64,000 bases of DNA from Dicaeum eximium (Eukaryota; Chordata; Aves; Passeriformes; Dicaeidae): NCBI GenBank assembly GCA_013396995.1, contig VWZP01010709.1, forward strand, positions 275,072-339,071, read 5' to 3'. Each line of letters opens with the position of its first letter. Position 1 is the first letter of the stretch. This document shows, piece after piece, positions 45,518 through 57,500 of the stretch. Under the pieces are notes generated by a model. The model was not told where the DNA came from. It was given only the letters and a program-made list of their open reading frames with translations, and searched no databases. Both the position numbers and the translations under genes were made by a program.

Positions 45518-48500
45518 CTAAGGGATTGAAGTGAGGACAAGAGGAGAGTCAGCACCAGGAGCCCAGGGCTGTGCCCCTGCAGAGCCACTTGGGAACAGGA
45601 TGGTGGATTTGTTCCTGTCTCTGTGAAGAGCTGGATTTCCCAAGAACAAAGCATAAAAACTGCAGTAATCCAGTGAACAGAGGTGCAGACAGAGAATACC
45701 AACCCAATACTTGAACACATTTCAGCTGCATGCCCAGAATTCAGGTGGGGGATCCCACAGCAAGGCAGCCAGCCCAGGCCAGGGGGCTGAAACCTGTCCA
45801 ACACAGAGTCCAACACCACTGCTTCTACAGAGCTTCTGTTTTCCCTGTCTGCCAAAGCTTTCCTACTACAAATCCTTGTTTCTGCAGAGACCCAATTTCC
45901 ATCCTGCCACCTGGTATCCACTGCAGATGCTTCACCATTGACCATCCCAAAGAGCAACAAATCATGGAATCACAGGATTGCTGAGGCTGGAAAAGACCTC
46001 CAAGACCACCAAGTCCAACCATCAGCCCAGCTCCATCATCATGTTCACCACTAACCCATGTCCCCAGGGGCTACATCCACACATTTTTTGAACACTCCCA
46101 GGGGTGATGATTCCACCACTACCCTGGGTAGCCTGTTCCAATGTTTTACAATCCTTTCTGTGACAATAAATGTTTCCTAATATCCAATCCAAACCTCCCC
46201 ACTGCACAGAGCCTTAGGTTGCTCCACATGAAGCTTCCTTTGCATGACATAAAGCAACATCACCACATGACACCATGACAATTTCCAGCCTGAGCTGTCT
46301 TGTGCTGTCTAGATTTGTCCTCCAGAAACTCTGAGAGACATCAACTGACTGCACTGTGCAACCTTTCAAAGCAGTGATGGCTTGTGGTGGCTGCTGAGCT
46401 GCCTCTTCACATTATTGTGATACACAGCAGGGATTCACCAAGGCAGAGAGAGATCTGAAGAATCCCAGAATGGTTTGGGCTGGAAGGGACCTTAAAATTC
46501 ACCTCATTCTGCTCCCCTGCCATGGGCAGGACACCTTCCACTGGAAGAACCTACCCTTATAATGCAGATGAGCATTGCAACCGCTGACATCGTGAACATG
46601 ACGGCGGGGAACAGCATGAACACAGCAGCTGCCACGTTGGTGCTGAAGAAGGTGATGGCTGCCAACCATCCACTGGAAGAAACAGAGACAATATCATTAT
46701 AACCTGCTTTTCAAAGTGTCCTTGTTATCAGAAAAAACTGTTTACGTGCTTGTAAGGCCCCATCAGAGGTTGCCCAGAGCAGCTGTGGCTGCCCCTGGAT
46801 CCCTGGCAGTGTCCAAGGCCAGGCTGGACAGGGCTTGGAGCAACCTGGTATAGTGGGAGGTGTCCCTGCCATGGCAGGGGGTGGAATGGGATGGGCTTTA
46901 AGGTCCCTTTCAACCCAAACCATTCTCTGTTTCTGTGATTCATAACCCAGAAATTACAAGGCAGCTTTTAAGCTCTTGAAACGAAATGAACAATAAAGAC
47001 AATTGTCAGAATTCAATGCAGGTATTTCCCCAAGATCTCAATTCTCACTTGGCAGCATCCCTCACTAATCCAGTCTGAGAGCTTTAAGGGACAGCCAGCT
47101 GCATGGAGTTTGGGAAGAGAAGACATATTCCCAAGGTGCTTTTGGTTATGAGAGAGACCAGAACTGGGATCAGGGAACACCAAGGTCCTGTGATTTACAC
47201 TCCATCTCCATTCCTTTGCTGGCAAAAACCAGGTGAGGCATCAGCAATTCTGAAACCAGAGTGTTAAATGGTGTGCTAAGACTTTCCATTACTTGTAGTT
47301 TCAGCAGGAATTGCTCTCAAGTCTCTATAGACAGGAAGCTAAAATGCCAAACAATTATAACACAGCCAGGGACAGACACTAACAAGCTCCCATTTATTTT
47401 AGGAGAACTCTCACAGTACTTCTCATAGGCCAACAATGAGTCACCACACTCAGCTCACCGTGTGCTGCCAATACTGAGGGCAATGCTGAGCCTGACACAG
47501 GCTGCTGAAATGGGAAAAGAAATGGAAACTGAGGGACGAGGCCACAAAGAGCAACCAGGGGAAGATCACAGAATGATTTGGGTTGGAAGGGACCTTAAAG
47601 CCCAGCCAGACCACGTGGGCAGGGACACCTTCTGCTAGACCAGGTTGCTTCAAGTCCCATCCAACTTGGCCTTGATTTCTGTCCAACACAGCAATGAAAC
47701 CCAAATCGTGCACCCCAAGAGCAGACACAGCTATGCCACTGGGGAAATCAAAAAGCTTCTTCCTCTCCACCTTGTACAGGCTCCCGTCAGCCTCTCCATG
47801 GAAGCAGCCACAGCCCAGAGCTCCTGGGCCTGCTGGAACATTCCTGCTTACCACGCTCCCCATCCGGAGAAGCCGATCGCCTGCAGGACCGTGAGGAGGA
47901 ACTGCGCCCCGAAGATGAAGAAAAAGGCCATGAAATTAAAGGAACTGTCCGACCTGTGGAGGAAGAAAGGACGTCAGGGGGGCACTGGCACCTCGTGCTG
48001 CTCCACACCCATGTCTGACCCCACCACCACGTTCAAAGCCTCACAGTGGTGACTCCAGAGGGTTCTCTCCATGGCTGTGTGCTGGGAGGCTTCTCCCCCT
48101 TCCCTGGCAGTGAGAGCACACAGCTCCATGACTCAGCAGCACAGACTGTCTCCCAATAACCTGGCTCTAAGAGCTGCTCTCCCCAAGGAATTGCACGTAT
48201 GATGACACACAAGGAGAGGCTGAGGGACATGAGTCTCCTACACAGAGAGTCTGAATCATTCTGTGACCAAACGTCAGCCCAGCCTGACACCTACCCAGCT
48301 CTGCCCTGGCAAGGAGGCACGCAGGGGCCTGATGCTAGCAGGCAGAACTTGTCCATACACTAAAAATGATCACTGAGCACGAGAATTCCAGCTGGGAATG
48401 TCTCAGTGTCTGCTTGTCATCGTGTTCCCACGCCCATGGTAAATAATCCAGCACTGGGACACCATAGGAGAGAAAACAGCCATGGGAGAGGTGGGTGCTA

Positions 48501-51500
48501 CCCTGAAAGCAGAGGCACACTTCCCATTTCTGCAGGCTCCCCATCCTCAGGATGTACAGGTGAGGTCCTTGAGTTTATGCAGGTACAATAATTAGTATGA
48601 AAATGACCCCAAGCAAGATGCTGACCAGAGACATTCACAGTCCCTGCCATGGGTGCACTGGGGGCCCAGCACTGTCCTGCCCAAGTCTGGGCTCTGCCAC
48701 AACACATCTTCATCCTATCAAACCAGCCACATCAGGCACATCTGAAGTTCCTCAAACTATCATTTTTAATGATACAAATGATTCCCATACTCTAAGGAAC
48801 TCAAAGGGCCAATAATTTATCTACAGACCTACAAAAAATGCTTCAGGTGCCTGTGAGGCAGTTTGGTGCAAAGGGGAGTTAAGAAAAGAGCTCCAATCAC
48901 TGCCAGCTCCTGCTTAAACACTGGAAGTATTTAAATGCTCATTATTTTAATTATTTTTATTATGCTAATGGTTGTTAGTTTTATCATTCTAGTCCCTGAT
49001 GCCTTGGGAGGAGATCAGGGAGCTGAGGCACGTTGAGAAGCCTCCAGCCAGACCCACGCTCCTCAGAACTGCCCGTGTTGGTCTGGGTGTCTGTCACAGA
49101 TGGTGGCTCTGGAAGATTTGTCATCCTTGAGTATGCTCACAATCCCACCCTTCAAATACCACCTCAGAGTACAGCAGTGAGAAAGAAATACTTTAGGCAG
49201 GGCCTGCTGACAGTGGTGCCTGTCAGAATCCAATTAACAAGGATTAGGCTCGAGGCTGAGCCTTCAAACAGACTCTTGCAACTCCGACCTGAAGGAGCTG
49301 GAGGAGTCTTCATTTGAAAGGATCTGCAGGAATTAGTGGGGATACAGAGAAAAGGTGACTTCTCATCCAGCTTTCTGGTGCAGATTTGCTACAGCTTTGC
49401 CCTAGCACCAAAGCTCTGCAGCTAATTTAATTTGGGATGCAGCGGGATGACGAAGGTTTTACAGAAGCATCTCACAGGACAGGGTGCCAGCACTGAAGGG
49501 TGGCCTCCTCCAGGACAAGTAGGGCTGATTCTGCCTCTGGAATCACCACTTGTGATCCCAACAGTGCTGCCCCTCTGCAGTGATTTCCATGCCTCTTCCC
49601 AACTGCTGTCCCAGGGGATGATCCCTGGGCTCCCCACGCTGTCCCTGGGGTTGAGTCTTTTTTTAACTGCAAGTCTCTGCACAGAGTAACCTCGGGGACC
49701 TCTCAGCATTCACTTGCATAAACACATCCAAACAACGTCCAAGGAATAATGAGAAATGGCCCTTGAGGAGCCCAGGGGAGGTCAGCAGGGAGGAGTAATT
49801 TTTCCCAGACTTTAGAATGGAAATTCCTCTTTCAACAGAGCTCCAGCACTTGGAGGCTCTGGGGCTTTTGAGCTCAGGATGGGGACAAACTCCATCCCCA
49901 CAGGGCAAGAGTTCAGAGCTGGGATTTTCATGTCATTTGAACTTTGAAACAAATCCAACCCTTCTCCTTCCAGCAGAAATGACCCTCCCCTGTACTCCAT
50001 GATGGCACTGGTGATTTAACAGCACCTGCCAGTGCTGTGGGCACACAAAGCATCAGCTCAGAAATGCATTAAACTATTAATTTATCATGGGCTAGACAGG
50101 ACCCACCTGCCACCTCCCATTTCCATCAGCTGCTTTTGCTGTTATCCAAACCAGCTCATCACAGAGTCTGGTGAATAATCAAAATCCAGACTATCCTACC
50201 AGGAAGAGCTTCACTTTCAGAGGGCAAACCCCTGACTGGTGTGTGGGGTGTGATGGTGGCACTGGCCAGGCCCCTCCTTCCCCTGTGTCAGGCTGGGAAC
50301 TGCTTAGGACCCTCCTAGCTCTGCCAGGCTTTACACATTAATGTTTGAGTGATGCCTCGTGGTCCACAGCAAATGCAAATTATTATTAATTAAAGCAAAA
50401 ATGTAGGATGTCTTTAAATATTTGTGGAGTTTCAGAAGGACTGACTCCAGGGAACTGCTTTTATCTAAAAAGCTAAGCAGACAAGCTCTCAAGTAGCTGG
50501 AGACAGAAATCAGAAGAGTTCTCAAAAACAAATAATAGTCTTCCATCAAAATAAGCCTCAATGAAACTTAACCAAATTAGTACCTATTTTAATGCTGCAC
50601 TGAATTGAGGGTGCTGCTAAGTTTGAGATATTTAAGTAAAATAGGAATTTGACCCTCTTAGAAGTGGCAAACTGCTCACCTCCAATCTTATGTGACCCTC
50701 AGTCCTCTATCTAGTATTCAGAAGTAGCTACATTCTCCTTCATTTTGAAAGTAAACAAGACATTCAGACATCAGGTGCTGAACCTTCATCCCAGCCAGAG
50801 AGATCTCCCCCACCAGCACTCCCCAGTAACAACCTGGGAAACTTCCAGAGGAAAGTGGAGCAGAAGCAGCTCCGGGCTCCTGGTACTCACCGGAAGGCTT
50901 TGTAGGCAGGTCGGAACCAGCAGACGTAGCCACAGGGGCTGAAGAGGATCAGCCACAGGATGGCCAGGCCAAAGTTGACCCCGTAGCCTCCCCCAATCCA
51001 CCAGGCCAGGCAGGCAATGAGGTTCACAGCAAGTGTGATGCAGTAAACTGGGGAGAGGGCAGAGGAGAGAGCATGGGGTGGGGCACCTCCAGGACTTGGT
51101 GAGAAAAGGAAACAAAATATAATGGCTGGGGCTGGTTTAGGGGATTGGCATGGAGCTCAGGGAAAGGTTCTTCCCCCCGAGGGTGCTGGCACTGCCCAGG
51201 CTCCCCAGGGAATGGTCCCGGCCCCAAGGCTGCCAGAGCTCCAGGAGCCTTTGGCCAGCGCTCTCAGGGATGCTCAGGGTGGGGTTGTTGGGGTCTCCTG
51301 GTTAACAGCAGGAGCTGGACTGATGGTCCTTGTGGATCCCTGCTAACTCAGGATATCCCAGGACCCTGCAAAGCCCCCAGGGTTACAATGGGAAGTATTA
51401 GAAAAGGCTGGGTGCTATCAGGGGTGCAACAAGAGATTTCTGGAGACAGGGATGCTCTTTGGACACATGGTTTATTGCTTGTGGGGACAGCCAACTTGAC

Positions 51501-54500
51501 TAGTTCCAGCTGAAGCGAGGTTTTAAGAGAGCGAACTTCCTGTTACAATCACATTTATTCCCTTCTATGCTGAATACTTTGGTTAGCATCAACCAACCAG
51601 TACAGGGTACAAAACCTACAGAATTTACATGCAACCTATGAGAACTCTTATATTACCATACTAAAAACCTGGCAAACCCACCTTTTCCCCTATCACCTGG
51701 CAGGGCCCAACCCCTTATCCCTTTGTCTGGGGAGCTGTATTGTTCAATCATCAGGGGCCTGCTCTTCAGATAACTTAATCACCGTCTTCCTGCTTTGCAT
51801 TCTATAGCTCAAATTTTGCTTTTAACTCTATCTCTTCTGCAGGTTTTACATTCTTAAAATCTTTCACCAATAAACCATCTCTGCAAGGCCTTCCTGCATC
51901 ATCCTTCCCAACAGGGAAGGGTCCCTGGGGCAGCAGTGCAGCTGCTCTGAGTGAATCACAGGCTCCTGTGTGACCTGGAGCTGGGAGCACAGGGACACCC
52001 AGCTCCAGAGGGCTCCTGCAGCACAGGGATGAGGGAACTCTTTTATGACCTGTCAAAGTATGGAGAGCCTAGGTAGCAACTGATGTGACCAGTACAAGAC
52101 TCAGGCAAGTGTTATTATAAATTATGAGCAAGGTCTAATTTCCATTTATAGCAAAACCCCTTTGTGAGAGGAGAGGGGGGTGACCCTAGCCCTGCCCTCG
52201 CCTCTGAATGACTGTGCTTGCTGGGGCTGCCTCAGGAGTTATCTTTGAGCCAGCTCAGCGCCTTGCAGGCTCTCTCTCAGCTTCCCTGGGCCTCTGAGGA
52301 AGCCTGGATATCAGCCTGGGGGCTTGGCAGTGCTGCCTTGAGCAAGGGGATAAACAAACTCCAATCAAGCTGAGAATATGGGACCACAGCGGTGGCTTAG
52401 AGGCCTTTTCACATCCCTGTTCCTGTTACTTGGATAAAAAGGGACAGTTGACAAAGGCCCCAGAGCACAGCAGTGCTGCACTAAGTAGTAGTATATGAAG
52501 GGATGCTGCTCCCCCGTTTTCCTGGAGCTCACATCCCTGGAAAGGGGGTTCAGCCCCAAGCCAGGGGCTCCCCACAGCTGTCCCTGCCTCCCCCCAGGCT
52601 CTGCCAGGTTCAAAGAGGCCAAGTTACAAGTTCCTGTTTTGGAAAACTGGTGGTGACTCTTAAAACCCTTTGTGGTAACCTGTACCAACAAGCACAGAGA
52701 AAGGAGAAGGTGGAAGCTCCAAACACCAAAGACCCTCCAGCACAGCCTGGTGATGAACTCATGGTGACACTCTGGACCTTGGCCTCAGTTATTCAGACAA
52801 AATTAAATCCCTGAATTTCTCTTCACCTGTGCCAAGGGAACGTGTCCTGCCCATTCACTGCCCACTTCACTCTCTGCCATGGCTCTGCAGCTCATCACTG
52901 CCTTGGTCCTTCTGACTCTTCCCTCTCCTCCTGGGCACTGACCCACCTGCCTTCACACTGCCTGGGGGTCCTGAACAACTGTAAGGTTTTATGGTCACAA
53001 AATAATACTGACAACACAGGGGAACAAAACCTACACCCAGCTGCTACTTCTGACTTACACGTGGCCTTAGAGTAAAATAAAACATTGTTTTACTGCAAAG
53101 AAAATGTCTTCTGAGTAGCCAACAAAGCTTTGTACACAATGGTTAGGATGTGTCTTAATGTTGGGGGGAAGAATATTAGCTATTTAAATTAATTAATTCT
53201 AGGTATTTAAAGTAACAGTTTGTAGATTCCCCATCCATGGAAGTGTCCCAGACCAGGCTGGATGGGGCTTGGAGCACCCTGGGATAGTGGAAGGTGTCCC
53301 TGCCCATAGCAGGGCTCTGGATGGGACTTAAGGTCCTTCCAACCCCAACTATTCTGGGATTCCATGAATCTATGATATTTCATTTACACACCAATTAACT
53401 GTACTTCTCCGAATTCTCATTTCAGAAGTTATTTATCCTCCAAAAGTTACTTATTTTAAAATACCCAACAAAACAACACCTAGCCAAGGGCATCTGTGAA
53501 GTTTCAAGGAACTTTTGCCTCTCCCTGTGCCTCAGGTCGGGGTTTGTTCTCCAGCAGTGGGAGCTCTGGTACAACCTTCTCCAAACCTCCCTCCACCTTA
53601 ATCAGCGCTCACATCCAATTAAAGTAATGAGCAATCACCCTTCCACCAACTACTTGTGTGTTTCTACTATTAAAAACTGGCCTTTTCTTGTTTACCTTCT
53701 TCCCTTTACACATCTCTCTCCAACCCATGCCAATAAATCAGGGAGACCCCCAAAGGAAGTGCACTGCAGATGGAAATGTGACACTGCTGAGTGCAGGAGA
53801 TGGAAATGTGAAACTCCTGGTGCAGATGGCAGCTCTCCTGGCCATGCCCAAACCCCTGGCTCTCCTCCAGCCTGCCATTAACTCGACTGAGGGACTCTTT
53901 GTGTTGGGAGAGGGGAGGACAAAGGCGGCTTTACAGCTTTGACATCGCACCAGCGAGTCTGGAGGGACAGGCAGCTTCTTCAGGCAAGAAAATTACAGAG
54001 CTCATTGCAGCAGCTCCACATAACCAAAGAACAATGGAGCCATGGATTATGCCATTATTTATGCACACCAATCTCTCTCCTACACACATCCCGTGCATCT
54101 GGAATAAAAGCCACACCACCAAATGCAGAGCTGGCAGAAAACAAGCTTTCCTTCAGTGAGAAGGGTAAAGAGGATGACAAGCATTTGGGGAAAAAAAGAT
54201 AAGCAAGGCAAAAAGATTCTTAATCTTCCAAAGCATTCCCTGTGGTTTCCTAGGCCTGCCACACCGATTTCATTCCTTGGAGAAGAATGGTCAGTTTTCA
54301 TTCCTGGTTTCTGAAGGGCTGAGGCAAACAACAGGAGCCCAGGGCCAGGAGCTCTGTTCACAGAGTATCAGCACATCCCCAGCTGTGACAGGATCAATTC
54401 CCAACTCCAGCAGGATGGGTAAGGTTTGGGGTCTTCTGGATAGCCAAGGAAGAGCCAGCATGCAGCTAGAAGACACTGCTGCCATTGGGAAGGGAAATGT

Positions 54501-57500
54501 GGGGTAAGAGGGAATTTTGGCCTTTCTAGAGCGAGGTGAGGAGCGAGGTAGCAGCAAATGGGCCACATTTATTTTGTCTAAAATTCTCCTATTCCTCTTA
54601 CTTTAGGGGAACTGGGAATTTCCTCAAGGTAGCTATTTTTGGGAGTTAAATTGGGTTTACAAAAATGCTGGAGAGGGACTTGGGACAAGGGATGGAGGGA
54701 CAGGACACAGGGAATGGCTCCCACTGCCAGAGGGCAGGGCTGGATGGGATATTGGGCAGGAATTGTTCCTGTGAGGGTGGGCAGGCCCTGGCACAGGGTG
54801 CCCAGAGCAGCTGTGGCTGCCCCTGGATCCCTGGCAGTGCCCAAGGCCAGGCTGGACAGGGCTGGGAGCAGCCTGGGACAGTGGGAGGTTGTCCCTGCCA
54901 TGGCAGGGGGTGAAATGAGATGATCCTTCAGGTTTCCTTCCCACCCTAACCAGTCTGAGATTCTATGATTGTTTGACATTAATAAAGATATCAAAGGTGG
55001 TCTGCTATTCACTAATAGACTTTTCCAGCACTGATACCCTCCTTTCTTCAAGATCCTCCAAGGATTCAAGGCACAGCAGCTTAAAATTCAGGTCTAGAGT
55101 TATATTAGAGTATTCATTGATCCTCAACAAAACTTTAAAGCACATTAGTCATTGAGATCTATGGGGTTTTACTACACAAATACCTTTTTCCAGCACAGGG
55201 ATTTTTATTCAACTTACAGATCCACACATGATAGATTCTCTTCACCAAGAACTGATAATCGATGGGAATTTCATCAGCAAAATTCTGGTAGAAACATGGT
55301 TTCAGAGGGATGAACTTGGGGAGCGGTGGGAAGTTGTTCACCTTTTCTGGAACACAGAATACAGATTTCAGCTGGGAGCAGAAATGTGTTGTATCCTCCA
55401 CACCTTCCTAACAGTGCTGCATATTCATCCTCTCCCTGGACTACAAATATATTGGTTTTCTTCCTCAGCAGTGGACAGGACATTTATTCTACTACACACA
55501 AGGCTGAGAGAGGGGAATAGGAACAAGCTAATAAACATCATACAGATTTAACACCTTTACACATCAGTGTGAACTTGTGTGAAAGGTGCTGCAAGGAAAA
55601 AAAAATTTTAAATCAGCTCCAGGATGAGCTTCCTCAGGAAGGGGGAGGTGTCAGCAACATCCAGGGGAAACAGCTGCACAGGGGTGTTCAGTTACAACCC
55701 TTCAGAAATCCACAGCCAGAGGAAAGAAAGGCTGAGCAGTGTCCAGACAAGCAGATTTAGCTTCAGCCACCAGCTCTGGGCAGGCAGGAGCATGTCCTGG
55801 CCATGGTCAGCCCTTGGGACCTGTTGTAGCCTGGGACAATAAGGCAGGGTGCCTGAAGGCATCCCCAAACTGGAATTCTGTACCCAGGCATCATCCAGTT
55901 CAGGGAAATAAGTCAGACATTGGGAAGGAATTCTGGCTGTGAGGGTGGGCAGGCCCTGGCACAGGGTGCCCAGAGCAGCTGTGGCTGCCCCTGGATCCCT
56001 GGCAGTGCCCAAGGCCAGGCTGGATGGGGCTTGGAGCACCCTGGGATAGTGGGAGGTGTCCCTGTCTGTGGCAGGGGTGGCACTGGATGAGCTTTGAGGT
56101 CCCTTCCAACCCAAACCATTCTGTGATTTCATGAGTCTGTGTCAGGGATGATCTTGTTTTGAAAACATGCAAGATTTTTGATGGAAAAAGGGTACATTCA
56201 AGTTTTTCCCACAAGGTTAAGTTGTAGGAAAAAGAAAAAAAAAAAAAACAAAGAAAAAAAGAAAAAGCTTTGCATTCAGAGACAACAAATCAGCAAATGC
56301 TGCCAAAAGCTATATGGTGAAGAAAACCCTACCTTAGGAAGAATTTCTGTTTTAAAATCAAGTAATTAAATGCCTAAATCCTCTGCTGCTGTCAGCTCCC
56401 AGATTTGTCTGTGTGTGCCTGAATGTGTGCTCCTACATGTTTGGGAATGTTTGCTCTTGCCTTCCAGAGCTGATTAAAGTTTGATTCCAGGGCATTGTGA
56501 CTAATTGTCTCTAGCCTCCTTCAGCCTCAGTAAACAGAATTAAAAACAACCAGAGGAAGAGATGAAGAATGTCCTGGGAAAACCTCCAAATGGCGCAGGA
56601 GACGAGAGGAAATGTCTGAACAAGAACTGTCAGCACCAGAGTTCTCCTTCTCTTCCCATTATCTCCGGCTGAGGAGACATTTTGCAGGAGCAGCTCCTCA
56701 GCTCTGTTTGAAGGTTGGCAGGGAAGAGCCTGGAGCTGCAGTCAGGCTTTAGGAAGGAAAAAGGCTTTCCCCCTCATGCATATTTTCACACAGAAAATAT
56801 GGTGAGAACGCCCACTGGGAATACATCAGAAGTAGCTATGGAATAATGTCTGAAGTCACCAGCCCAATTTGACTTCTCCTGACAAAAACAAACATCAAAT
56901 CTTCTGCCTCTCCTCGCCCATCTCCCTTAAACCCATTTTACATTAATTCAGATGCCCCCCAAGCTGGTTTGAGTCACTGGTTAACACCACTGCTGACTCC
57001 ATCCCGTGGAGAGCTGATGGCCCACAGATGCTTTCAAAGTCCACAGGAATCTGGACTCCTTTGCATTATTTTTTTGTTTGCTGTAAACACCTAATGGGAT
57101 TTCTCCTGCACAGTGTGTCCCTGCAGCCTGGAAAGGGATTTAACAATGCTGGATGATGGGAAAAGGAGGGGACACAGCTTTTAAAGCTGAAAGGACAGGT
57201 CTCTAGGGAAGCCAGTAAGACCAAGATTATTCAAACGTAGTAAAAGCAGATTCTCTAACTTTTTTTTTTTTTTCTGAGGGATGAGGAAACTTTTGTTCTG
57301 TCTCTCTTCAACAGATGAAGCTGCAGATTGTTCCTTTGGTTCTGCTCTCTCATTTTCTGTCAGGGACAGCAGAGCTGCTGCCAGCTCCCAGTCCAGAGCT
57401 CCCACATGGTGGGGCCAAAGCCCAGCAGCCACTGCAGTTTGTCATTTTTTAAGCTCATAAAATGGTCCAAACACCCCCATGATTTTTTGCTAGGTACACA

